Source: Phymatolithon calcareum
Taxonomy: Eukaryota > Rhodophyta > Florideophyceae > Hapalidiales
Assembly: GCA_977006965.1 (NCBI GenBank)
Contig: OZ345355.1
Location: 2,666,001-2,730,000, forward strand
Length of the DNA: 64,000 nt
Reading direction: 5' to 3'
Shown: piece by piece, positions 53,644 through 62,363 of the stretch
Position numbering within the stretch: position 1 is the first letter of the stretch
How the letters are laid out: the number at the start of each line of letters is the position of its first letter
Made by a program: the position numbers and the translations under genes
Notes under the pieces: generated by a model
What the model was told of the DNA's origin: nothing
Database searches by the model: none
What the model saw: the letters and a program-made list of their open reading frames with translations, nothing else

Positions 53644-56600
53644 CTATTCCATGTCGTCATAAAAGACGATTGTGAGGAATAGTACTTTGTCAAGTGCCTT
53701 TTCAGTCTCACTAGTCTCCTCTTCTGTTAGTCGATATCTTTGAAGGTACACTTCGAGCTTGTTCATGAGAGTTGGTACGATTTCACCGAATTTGTCTTCC
53801 AGAAGTGTGGTACTCAATGGGGGAAAACGTCCGAATGCCCATTTAATCGCCAATTGGCGGTGACGTGCTTTCGGTAGTCTGATGATGGCGGGAGTAGACC
53901 CGGGAATATCATAAGGAATATTCCTCTTTCTGCTCGCCTCCAAGCCTTCTCCTTCGTCTTTAAAGAGCAGGTCCCTCAACGATTTTGCTGAAACTCGCTG
54001 CTTGAGATAGGTTAGTGCCGTCTCGAATAGGTCGTGATGTAACATTGATGATATGTCACGACACACCCATTGCAATTCCTCAACGTCTCTTTCCTCTCTT
54101 GGGACTGCGAGCAAGCCCATTTTCCTTGTTCTGGCTCGTTCAAGCATTCGTAACGCTAGAACTAATCTTCTGTCTTCCGCATTATGTATGCGACAGAGAA
54201 GACGAAGTCTCGTGGTTCGATTTTTTGCGATTGGACCAAATACTTGTCCAAAAAAAGTCTTCTCCACGTCTGCAATAGCTGTTTGAACTCTTGTCGTCCA
54301 TGGCGTCAGGTGCATGGCATATTCCCATCTTGGCTGTATCAAGGCCTTGTACATCTTGATTGCTTTTAAGGGGCTGAGTCCCCGGGCTGTTACACCAAGG
54401 GATCTCAGCTGATACACTGCTATCTTGGCCTGTCGGATGCGTTCAAGCATTTTCTTGTCGGTAACTCCCTCACTGCTGAGTGATATGCCAAGGTATGGGA
54501 CTTCTTTGACTTTTGTCAGCGTTTTCCCGGAAAGCTTGAATGTGGGTGATCTTGTGCCTTCGGAGAGAAGAACTTCGCTCATCCCGGCTTTCGTGTTCCA
54601 CCTCATTTGTCTATCTCTTGCCCATTGCGAAGAAATATTTAACAGTCTCTGTAGTCCGACTGGTGATTTTGCCGTTAGGAGCACGTCGTCCGCGAAAAGA
54701 ACTGCTGCCACGTCGGCAACATCCCTTGGAACTTGGATTATTCTTTCTGCGAATTCGTCCATGAATAGATTATACAAACTTGGGCTCAGCGGGGATCCCT
54801 GAGGTACTCCCCTGTCGATTAGAAACCACTTTTGCTTGGAATCGCCAATCGTTGATACCCAGGACGGTGTCAAGAAAGCCTCGATCATCTCGCATAGGTC
54901 TTGTGGTAGAACAACTCTCATTCGCTCTTGCAAGTACTTTCGTGGGACTGTGTCGTACGCTGCCGTCAAGTCCAATACTGCAATGCATCCCTGCCCTCGG
55001 TTCTGTAGTTCCAGAGCCCTTAAGATTGCTAGCTCCGTGCTCCTGCCTTTTTGGAATCCCAGTTGGATTCTGTGGTTCTTGTATCTTCGGCGGAGCATAA
55101 TATCCAGTGCTGACTCAATAATCTTTCGGACTTGACTCAGTAAAGATATTGGTCGGAAATTTTTTGGATCGTCATGGGCTCCTTTCTTGTGCAGCGGGAC
55201 TAAGAGAGCTTTTAGCCACGCTGTCGGGAGAACTCCACATCTTCCGCAGGCGGTCCACAGCTCAAAGACGAGGTCTGCACTTCTATCCAGGTCAGCTTTC
55301 ATCATTTCGGTCTTCACCTCATCCAGCCCTGGGGCCTTCTTGGTCGGAGCTTTGAGGAGTGCGTTTCTGATTAGGACGCGCATATGCGAAGGGCAACGGA
55401 AATAGGAGGATCTTTGTCGCCATCCTCCTTCATCTCGGCATGTCTGGGACACGTGAGCAGTGAAAAGTGCTTTGTGCAATGGACGGCCAGTCATCTTGTT
55501 CCTTGACGTTCTTCTTGTCCTCATCTTCTGCATTCTAGCGATTTGCTCAATCGCCTTGGACCCATCCTTTTCTTCTACATCATCTAGGTATTCTTGATAC
55601 TGCTGCCGCTTTCTTTTGTTCACCAACTTCCGTATCTCTTTACGGCATTCCTCATATCGCTGCCAAGCCTCCTCTGAATCCTGTTCACGAGCTTTCTTGT
55701 GTAGTTTCTTGCGACGTTTAGACATCCGTTCAAGAGTTGTGTTCCAAAACGGTTTGTAGCGCAGCGGGGTTGTTTTCTTCTGTCTCCATGGTTCACATAG
55801 CGTTTCGACACTTCTGTCGTATAGTCGGTCTAGTTGTTCACGGGAACTGCACCGTTTCAAATCCTCGACGATTCCTGGAATGGTCTCTCCGTATATTTCC
55901 CGAACATGCTCTTGCATTCTGTCATCCCTCCATAGCTTCACAGATATTCGAGGCTTTTGGACCCTTCTATGCTCTTGTCGAGTCGGGAAACTGGTTGTTA
56001 CTGGTCGGTGTTGCGTATTACCAGTCCATACATCTGTTGGTGAACTGACCGCTGTCGGTGTAATGCCTTTGCTTACGAAAAAGTCGATGTTGCTCTTATA
56101 GCGCTTTGTGCGGAAACTGAAACCTGTCCAGGTTTTAACATCCCAGTTCTTAGCTGCTGCCCAACGGACAATTTGGTTTCCCCTCCTATTTGCGCGTTGG
56201 TCCCATCTAAGGTGGCGAGCGTTCCAATCACCACACACAATTGCCTTGCCTCGTGCATATGTATTCACCATGGTGAGGCATTTGTCAGTTTCAGATCTGG
56301 TTGCTGCCGGCGATATATAGACAGCTCCAACTTTCGTATCTCCCACTTGCGCGATAATCAATTGGAAATTTGTTTCCGCGTGCTTGAAGATCAGTCGGCT
56401 TCCACAAAGGTTGCGGAAGAAAAGAGAGACACCTCCAGAGTTTCGACCAGTCTGAGGAGGCGGGCGCACTGCGTTGAAGGAGAAGAAATCAGCCCGAATT
56501 TTCTCTTCTGGTCTCAAATGTGTTTCTGTTAATGCCACCATGTCGATTCCATGGTTTCTCATCATTTTCTCTAGGTACGTTAGGGTTTCCGGGGAGCCGC

Positions 56601-56694
56601 CAACATTTAAGGTTGCCAGACGCCACCTCTTCTTAAATAGCATTCTTCGTGGTTGTCTCTTGGGGACCCGCAAGAGCGTCTGATGTCGTATCAT
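53644..56694 (-). CDS. LINE family A ORF2: endonuclease-reverse transcriptase, 1016 aa
   Basis: The APE-type endonuclease (about 24-235) has N30 (LNVGG), E57 (LTETHL), D156/N158 (GDWNARH), D204 (SNIDFF) and H229 in TQHRPV, so the usual SDH motif lacks its Asp. A basic linker spans 240-500. The RT (about 500-740) has FRPISLLSQVRKI, D575 (AVLDLTAAYD), RGVPQGSPLSP and FADD at 667-670, with thumb YLGISLS. The C-terminal region carries QPRWEYAMHLTPW (788) and RHRQLAIKWAFGRFPP (944-959), a block kept in all families here, perhaps for RNA or DNA binding. No RNase H domain is seen. The protein nicks the target and copies element RNA there. The start ATG at 56694 is the first of the frame. Intact. Confidence 0.96.
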   Translation of the reverse strand: MIRHQTLLRVPKRQPRRMLFKKRWRLATLNVGGSPETLTYLEKMMRNHGIDMVALTETHLRPEEKIRADFFSFNAVRPPPQTGRNSGGVSLFFRNLCGSRLIFKHAETNFQLIIAQVGDTKVGAVYISPAATRSETDKCLTMVNTYARGKAIVCGDWNARHLRWDQRANRRGNQIVRWAAAKNWDVKTWTGFSFRTKRYKSNIDFFVSKGITPTAVSSPTDVWTGNTQHRPVTTSFPTRQEHRRVQKPRISVKLWRDDRMQEHVREIYGETIPGIVEDLKRCSSREQLDRLYDRSVETLCEPWRQKKTTPLRYKPFWNTTLERMSKRRKKLHKKAREQDSEEAWQRYEECRKEIRKLVNKRKRQQYQEYLDDVEEKDGSKAIEQIARMQKMRTRRTSRNKMTGRPLHKALFTAHVSQTCRDEGGWRQRSSYFRCPSHMRVLIRNALLKAPTKKAPGLDEVKTEMMKADLDRSADLVFELWTACGRCGVLPTAWLKALLVPLHKKGAHDDPKNFRPISLLSQVRKIIESALDIMLRRRYKNHRIQLGFQKGRSTELAILRALELQNRGQGCIAVLDLTAAYDTVPRKYLQERMRVVLPQDLCEMIEAFLTPSWVSTIGDSKQKWFLIDRGVPQGSPLSPSLYNLFMDEFAERIIQVPRDVADVAAVLFADDVLLTAKSPVGLQRLLNISSQWARDRQMRWNTKAGMSEVLLSEGTRSPTFKLSGKTLTKVKEVPYLGISLSSEGVTDKKMLERIRQAKIAVYQLRSLGVTARGLSPLKAIKMYKALIQPRWEYAMHLTPWTTRVQTAIADVEKTFFGQVFGPIAKNRTTRLRLLCRIHNAEDRRLVLALRMLERARTRKMGLLAVPREERDVEELQWVCRDISSMLHHDLFETALTYLKQRVSAKSLRDLLFKDEGEGLEASRKRNIPYDIPGSTPAIIRLPKARHRQLAIKWAFGRFPPLSTTLLEDKFGEIVPTLMNKLEVYLQRYRLTEEETSETEKALDKVLFLTIVFYDDME

Positions 56695-58282
56695 TTGGAA
56701 CTTCGGAATTGTGGTTCGACTCTTCTACTGCCCCTTGCGCAGCTATTTCGGCCGCTTCTGGGATGGCGATTTCAGCTGCTCCTGGATTAACTTCTGTTTG
56801 TAAGCCAGGTGGGACATCATCCGTCTCTCTGTCAGTAGTATCTGTGTTCCCTGGCGCATTGCACTGTTCCGGACGAAAATCTGGTGACACCAGGTTTAGC
56901 CTCTCTGCGGTCACTGCGCTCTCCACACAAAGGTCGAAGAATCTTCCGTTGGCAGCTTTCGTCATTCCTCGGTACCAATCTCGCGCAACAATATTGTCTG
57001 CCTTTGCCGCACAGTACCTCGCTCTTCCCCGTACCTTCCCCATGTTTCTTTTCTGGGCTTCGTGAGCGTTTACTGTGTTGCGTGTGCTCAGAGCGTTCTC
57101 AAATGCGCTGAACCGTGGCATGTGAATCATGTTCCCTGAGCGACAGAGACTGATGATGTGCGTTGAATCCACTTTCTCAACCAGGAGCTCCATTACTGAG
57201 TTTCTAATGAAGGAGAGGTGCAAGAGGCGCCTATTTGCTAGCAGTTCCCGCACAGCTTCTTCAATGTACGCCCGGTCTGTTTTCGGGAGGTTCTTAAAGT
57301 ACAGAGGTTCCACCAACGGGCTCTTGTGGGTTCTCATCATTGGCCCCATTCGTTCAGTGAATGCAACCAATTTCGGTCTATCTTCATCGGAGACCTTAGG
57401 ATTACTCTCTGCTCCTCGTGCAGCCTTCAGGTACGTCGGCCTTGCAATAGCCTGCTCTGTGGCGTCCGTTAGACTGGGAAATTCTTCTTCAGATGGGTTG
57501 TCCCGTGTCGGTCCCGCATTCGCATCGGCTGTCATCTCTGGCTGACTGCGTTCCTTCAAACTCCTGTTTTCTTCTTTGAGGGTAGCCACTTCTGCGTCGA
57601 GTATGGTCAGCCGATTTACGGTGTCCATGTGTTTCCTTTCAAGCTCTTCCAACCTCTTTGAAAGAGAGTCGTAATCTCTAGAATTTATCTGCGGCCTCAA
57701 TGGCTCCATTACGGTAGCCTCTAGCTGGGATCCTGCCGCCTCCCTAGGGGTCACAGGGACTCTTCTCGTGCTGGCGCTATTTGCTCCGCCTTGAATGGCC
57801 GCGGCCATCTTGTCAACAAACGACGAAACGTCTTTTCCGTTCTTCCTCGAAGGGCATTTGCCGCATTTAAGCATCAGAGGAACCGTGCCGTACCCTCCCG
57901 TCATGCTCAATGTTCCCCTCTGTTCACACCCAAAGCAAGGGACCATGGTCCTAATCGAGGGAAACATTTGCCGAGTTGGATTGTCTTTCACGGTGGCTGG
58001 CTGATTTCCATCTCGTGGAGCGTCCCCGATATCTTCCGCTTCTCCTGCCTTAGCTCCTGCTCCTTTCTTTTTGCCGGTAGCAAGAGCTCGTGTCTGCGGA
58101 CCGGCGGTCCGCTCTTGAGAATTCTCATATCTCAAATTTTGGTTATTATTTTGAGTATTTTCAATCTCCGCCGTCGAGTTTCGACTCGCCCGGCGTCTCG
58201 ATCTGCGATTCTCCTGTGTCACCCATGGAAGATCTCGACTTCCATGGTCATCCGTGGCCGCCATACCACTTTCTGACGCCAT
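56633..58282 (-). CDS. LINE family A ORF1: zinc-ribbon, coiled-coil, RRM-like protein, 549 aa
   Basis: I start at ATG 58282. The frame is open further upstream to 58501, but everything beyond 58425 is host DNA, so an earlier start is unlikely. Parts in order (counted from this ATG): a charged Asn-rich N-terminus; a four-cysteine zinc ribbon (C116 C119 ... C140 C143: VPCFGC, then LKCGKC); a coiled coil at about 203-247 (LEELERKHMDTVNRLTILDA); an RRM-like core at about 322-377 (VEPLYFKNLPKTD, LLHLSFIRNSVMELLV); a basic helix-rich segment; and an Ala/Glu-rich tail. It lacks the CCHC knuckles common in ORF1 proteins of Jockey-type LINEs. By family analogy it coats element RNA. Intact. The tail overlaps the ORF2 start. 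Confidence 0.9.
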   Translation of the reverse strand: MASESGMAATDDHGSRDLPWVTQENRRSRRRASRNSTAEIENTQNNNQNLRYENSQERTAGPQTRALATGKKKGAGAKAGEAEDIGDAPRDGNQPATVKDNPTRQMFPSIRTMVPCFGCEQRGTLSMTGGYGTVPLMLKCGKCPSRKNGKDVSSFVDKMAAAIQGGANSASTRRVPVTPREAAGSQLEATVMEPLRPQINSRDYDSLSKRLEELERKHMDTVNRLTILDAEVATLKEENRSLKERSQPEMTADANAGPTRDNPSEEEFPSLTDATEQAIARPTYLKAARGAESNPKVSDEDRPKLVAFTERMGPMMRTHKSPLVEPLYFKNLPKTDRAYIEEAVRELLANRRLLHLSFIRNSVMELLVEKVDSTHIISLCRSGNMIHMPRFSAFENALSTRNTVNAHEAQKRNMGKVRGRARYCAAKADNIVARDWYRGMTKAANGRFFDLCVESAVTAERLNLVSPDFRPEQCNAPGNTDTTDRETDDVPPGLQTEVNPGAAEIAIPEAAEIAAQGAVEESNHNSEVPNDTTSDALAGPQETTTKNAI

Positions 58283-58425
58283 GGCGTTTTGCGCTTGTGA
58301 GGGTAGAACCCTCCTGGGGTTTTCCCCTTGACGATCACTCGAATCCGCTGCGTTAGTGGCGCGACTGTTGGCTAGACCCGATCGGTCCGCGAAAAAAACT
58401 TCAGTCTCTTTCTTCCAGCACTCGT

Positions 58426-58505
58426 ACACTCGTGGTGCTGTGATGCATGATGCTTGGACCAAAAATGGGTCATTACTTCGGCATTTTGGCTGTCGTTTCA
58501 AATGA
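58426..58505 (+). pseudogene. hAT-type transposase, continuation after the LINE
   Basis: Starts with the second copy of the 13-bp duplication and continues the frame of 52853-53403: VMHDAWTKNGSLLRHFG, corresponding to the hAT core block with the first catalytic Asp (GAIMxDGWT). A TGA stop at 58503 and degenerate sequence after it suggest the gene was decaying before or after the LINE landed. Confidence 0.7.
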
Positions 58506-58724
58506 ATCCAATAGAAATCGGGGTATTGGTAAATTCAATCATATTGCCGTAGGTATTGGCGGAAGGGAGCTATTGGCTATAGGTATTGCTCATCAGCTTC
58601 ATGTCACAATAAAACTACAATAGATTGCTCCCAAAGCCTGGCGCTATATCAATTTCAATTATATCTGATGCCCCATAATGTGATTTTCGGTCTTGTGCCG
58701 TACAGATTCAAGCCGAGTTTCCTT
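58506..58724. other. decayed hAT 3' part or spacer
   Basis: No readable domain. AT-rich. Confidence 0.3.
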
Positions 58725-58800
58725 GTCACACGAAAAGTTACCCCAAATGTCAGCAGAGTATTTTACTTCTCTTCTTCTTTTCGGTCTTTTGCAAAGCTCG
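58725..58800 (+). mobile_element. LINE family C 3' end scrap
   Basis: GAAAAGTTACCCCAAATGTCAGCAGA, then TACTTCTCTTCTTCTTTTC, in the order of the family C 3' end (AAAGTTGCCCCGAGCGTCAGCAGA ... CTCTTCTTCTTC). Confidence 0.5.
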
Positions 58801-59023
58801 ACTGCTCGTATGGGCACCGGTTCTCAGTCAATTTACATCCTACAAATCAGCTCTGAGCCTCCGATTCATTCATATTGCACCTCTACTAGTAGGCTAGCAG
58901 CGTTTCGCTTGCCCAAGTTTCTTTCACTCTATTCTATCGTTTGCAAGCTGGAATGCGGCTTGCACGTCTAGGCCTTCTACATCACCAATGATTGATTCCG
59001 GCCTTGGTCTGGTGAATTGGAGC
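58801..59023. other. short spacer
   Basis: Nothing recognised. Confidence 0.3.
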
Positions 59024-59033
59024 AATGGGGAAA

Positions 59034-59132
59034 CTGTATACATAAATGTATGTATGTAAACTGCTTTCTCCCCATGGGGCTCGCAAGGCAGTGCTTTATT
59101 GTTGAATTATCTTCTACTTAGATACGGCAGAG
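59034..59132 (-). mobile_element. 99-bp 5'-truncated LINE end with (ACAT)n tail
   Basis: On minus: GTAGAAGATAATTCAACAATAAA, CCCCATGGGG hairpin, AGAAAGCAGTTTACATACATACATTTATG. The flanking 10-bp direct repeat AATGGGGAAA (59024-59033 and 59133-59142) is a target duplication. Sibling of the end at 43690. Confidence 0.8.
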
Positions 59133-60112
59133 AATGGGGAAAGAGTAAGTTTTAATTTAGAAGCGCATAACGCCGGCACTCAGCAACGTCAGAGCAGCTT
59201 CCCGTGTCTAGATTCGCATCGCTTTGCCATCTCATTTGCTAAGTAAGCACCTTTGCGCGGCACAGCATCGGGAAGGGACGTGAAGTAGACCAAGGAGACA
59301 CCGGAACATTCATACTCGGGCCGTATAAAGGCGGTCGCCCTATGCAAAATCTGTGAGAAATATTCTGGTACGTTGCGTCAAACGAGCTCTATGTACCGGG
59401 ACTCAATACCGGTAAAGTGGCAGTCTGACGACGGTGAGCTCTTGCGGGCCTGAAATATCGCCAGAGCATCATCCAGAAAACTCTTTATGAAAGTACACTT
59501 GAGGTTTTTCGCAAAGACGGCTTCAATACCAAGCAAATACAAGTACGCGTTCGAAACACCAACGCCACAAGCAATCTTTGGCGACGTTACTTTTTTTCTA
59601 CGTGCTGTTTCACTGCCGTGCAATAATGTTGTGTAGGGATCTTTGGACATTCTTAGAATGAGCTCCTTGCTTGTCAAGGAATCAAGGCTTCTTGTGCTTT
59701 ATCACACTCAAATTGTAATACACGAATGGTTCGCATAGGGCACCCGCGAAATTGGACTCTCATTCGCAGGTTTTGAACAAAAGCAGTATAGTCTCTTCTT
59801 CTCCTGTGGAATCATCTAGATTGATCTACTGCTCTCTAGTCCAAGGGTTTGCTCGTCCGCTGCCAAGGAATCGCTGCTCAACACGTTAAATTTTAGTGTT
59901 CTCCTATGACGAAAGAATGCAAAACCGGATCTTGAATTCATGTTCATCACTGGACCTGCAACCGAACTTCCTACAACTCGGTCAGTTGAATACATGACAG
60001 AATCCTGGAAAAGAGTGCAGTAGTCTCTTTTGGAAATAGAAAAATCACAGGTGGGAAATCCTATCCGTAGGACATACATCGACCCAGAGGTACTGTTACC
60101 AAAGTTGATTCC
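59133..60112. other. unassigned region upstream of the cysteine-rich gene
   Basis: Minus-strand frames 59378-59677 and 59816-60079 show no known motif. A TATAAAGGCGGTCGCCCT core at 59324 resembles the one at 39140. It is about 790 bases before the next gene, so its target is unclear. Confidence 0.3.
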
Positions 60113-61041
60113 ATGAGAAGCAGATCTACCATGGGCCGTGTCGGTATTCTTCTCGTCAGCATGCTGTTAATGTTTATTCAAACATCTCCGATTTTGGGGC
60201 AAGTGACTGTGGAGAAGAGTGAAAACAGCAAATCGACTATCAGGGATTACGTTCCAAGCACTCGTGCAGACACTGGGACATCGTACATGGGTGTCCCTGC
60301 AAAAGACTATTACACCAGAGCATCCGAAGTCTACTCAAGAAGAGTTGGCAAGTGGGCACAGGGTCTGAGTGATGGACATCCATGCAGTCCTTCTGGTCAA
60401 CGATGCTCACTGGAGTTTCTTTGTGTAGGCCCTGAAGACAAGGAAGAGTGCCACAAACCAGTAGAAGAAGGAGGACACTGTGACCTGATGTACAAAGTGT
60501 GTGGAGAAGGTCTCCAGTGTCAATTCGAGAAGTGCACGAAACCAAGTCAGGTCAATCAACCCTGCAGCTACGTCGACAGCAACGGATTGCTGCAAAATTC
60601 GGCATATCCTCTGTGCGAGAAAGGTTTGTACTGTAGAAGTAGCTCTAAAATATGTCTAAAACTAAGAGAAGAGAACGAGTACTGCAGTGACACATACAAA
60701 TGCAGCACAGGACTCGTTTGTGATCTGGGAACATGCCGGAGTGAAAAGGTGGTGGCATTTCGCAGGACTGAGTACGAAACTACCGTGGACACTGTAAGCG
60801 AGAACTTCTGAGTGCCGCACGGAGCATGTCCTATGGAAGGCGACAGCGTTCCAAGCCTGACGTGGTGGCGACAAAGTGTGGAGGAGGTTGCGAAGCTGGA
60901 CAGATCTGCAATTTTACAGTATATTGGGAGTTTCCAGGCCTCCACGAAAGCTGCGCATGGACAAACTACTGTGTCTGCGGTAATTGCCGCACGTGCATAG
61001 CCAACTTTTGGGGTTATTTGTTATACCAGTGGGTCGTCTAG
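60113..61041 (+). CDS. cysteine-rich secreted protein, two exons
   Basis: Exon 1 is 60113-60793, the probable intron 60794-60846 (53 nt, GTAAGC...GACAG, phase 0), and exon 2 60847-61041 ending TAG. The product is about 291 residues. A signal peptide follows the second Met (60131: MGRVGILLVSMLLMFI, cleavage near ILGQ). An 80-residue linker leads to a series of short cysteine modules (HPCSPSGQRC, KVCGEGLQCQFEKC, YKCSTGLVCDLGTC), like the EB or colipase-fold repeats of extracellular proteins. Exon 2 adds KCGGGCEAGQIC and CVCGNCRTC. Without splicing, exon 1 stops at 60811 soon after its last module. The splice is inferred, since a separate small gene is an alternative. AATAAA occurs at about 61086. 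Likely extracellular; exact family and role unknown. Confidence 0.7.
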
Positions 61042-61184
61042 CGGTATGGCACTATCCACTGCATAACAAGATTCTCAGCTTGGTCAAATAAATCAGCAAT
61101 CAGAACATCATTGTTCAGATAGGCTATCAAAAGCTCTCTTGCAATCAACACAATTGGTGAAGAGTATACTTAATAAATGTTATG
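61042..61184. other. 3' flank of the cysteine-rich gene
   Basis: AATAAA at about 61086 is a plausible poly(A) signal for the upstream gene. Confidence 0.45.
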
Positions 61185-61455
61185 AGTCCGCAGGGGAGTA
61201 CCTAAGGGGGCCCCGCTGAGTCTAAGATTGTACAAACTTTTCATGGACTAGTTCACCGAAAGAATAACCCACAAGCGAGGAAAGTCGCCGAGGTAGCTGA
61301 AAGATGAGAAACAGCGAATCTATGGGACATGAAGCGAGACGGAGAAGGCCAAAAAACGCAAAATCGCCGTGGATAAAGGCAAGAATCCAAACCCCGTATT
61401 CCAAATCAAGTCGAGAAAGCACAGACTGTGGGCAGTCAAATCAAAGCATTGGAAA
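61185..61455 (+). pseudogene. LINE ORF2 scrap, RT motif joined to C-terminus
   Basis: Reads RRGVPKGAPLSLRLYKLFMD and a stop, then shortly after EKAKKRKIAVDKGKNPNPVF and KSRKHRLWAVKS. These match the RGVPQGSPLSP motif and the family B C-terminus (RKIAVDTKEKVSPVLQIR, SRKHRLLAVKW) respectively. About 900 bases between them in an intact ORF2 are missing. Confidence 0.7.
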
Positions 61456-61835
61456 AAATAATTGCTATTGTAATTATTTAAATTATTGTTCCAATAATTT
61501 ATTCCTGAGTCGCGCATATTTATTGTATTTATTGAGATCTTCGTGCTTACGACAATTATTTTATTTATTTGAAAGCATTATTTACTCGAGAACGGTCGAC
61601 TAAGTCTACGTTTCTGGGGGAGAATGACAGCATTTTGGCCCGACGATTATATTGTTTATTTGGGCCCGATGGTATTCTTGAACAGTAAAGTGACATCATG
61701 TCACTGATGTTTGTCATCGATAGCACATGACTTGTCGGCTGCGGACTCCTCATTTAGGATTATGAAAACCATGGCAATCAACACAGTACAACGGGAACTG
61801 CGTACCAGGCGAGCACCGTTTGGTAGCACCCAAGA
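61456..61835. other. unassigned spacer
   Basis: AT-rich. No motif recognised. Confidence 0.3.
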
Positions 61836-61837
61836 TG

Positions 61838-62005
61838 CCGCGAGTTTTCGGTAAGCATGTTCGCGATGAGTTTTTCACGTCGAATATGTGCGAGAGGTTT
61901 TTCTCTATCGCTGGTTACGCGTTGGATGACAGAAGAAGAAGCGTTATTCCTGCAAATTTCGAGAAGCAGATGTTCCTTCATGCTAACTCGGATGTGTGGG
62001 GAATC
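61838..62005 (+). pseudogene. hAT transposase dimerisation-domain scrap
   Basis: Reads CERFFSIAGYALDDRRRSV, then NFEKQMFLHANSDVW, the C-terminal dimerisation block of hAT transposases (SERxFSxAG...FExLxFLxxN). It is isolated: no upstream transposase core lies next to it. It could be the displaced end of the hAT gene at 52853 or of another copy. Confidence 0.75.
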
Positions 62006-62363
62006 GAAGACGTCAAACATGTACACCACGGCATACCGCCCGCAAACCAGCGGGCAAAAGGAGGGAATGAGCAGGACCCTATTGGCGGGCTTACGTGCGT
62101 TCGTGGCGGACAACCCTAATCACTGGCATGAACATGCAGAGACTCTTGCTTACGCGTACAACACAACGGTCCACCGTGCAACAGAGTTGACGCCGTTTGG
62201 CCTTGTCCTTTCCAACCCACCAGGTCCTGTAGCCCTTGCTTTTGAACATCCTTCTGCTGGCGCCACGCCACCCCATTACGAGAAGGATCGATTTTACGCG
62301 TCATCCATAGTGTTTCAAACACGCATTGTGCCGAATTCCAGCGCGGCCCGGTTCCACGGGTGA
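62006..62363 (+). pseudogene. Ty3/gypsy integrase scrap
   Basis: In the frame ending 62363: MYTTAYRPQTSGQKEGMSRT, then DNPNHWHEHAETLAYAYNTT and TELTPFGLVLSNPPGP. This is the second half of a gypsy integrase core, with the glutamate side of the DDE (Q-x-E) followed by the typical W...AYN...PF. It begins where the hAT scrap ends, in a different frame. It is from a different gypsy lineage than the 47.6-kb element. Confidence 0.75.

Larger units (their letters stand above)
53404..58425 (-). mobile_element. full-length LINE family A, 5022 bp, intact ORFs
   Basis: On the minus strand: a 5' UTR of about 144 bases, ORF1 (58282-56633), ORF2 (56694-53644) overlapping ORF1 by 62 bases, a 240-base 3' UTR, AATAAATTCAAAATTC and a 13-nt poly(A). 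The 13-bp target duplication ACACTCGTGGTGC is at 53391-53403 and 58426-58438. Joining the two outer flanks restores the reading frame of the hAT transposase. A 222-bp offspring copy lies at 42752. No stops or frameshifts, so this copy may be competent. Confidence 0.96.

Noticed and set aside
58283-58501. N-terminal extension of LINE ORF1 to 622 residues
   Set aside because: The part beyond 58425 is outside the target duplication and belongs to the hAT gene. No ATG precedes 58282 in the element.
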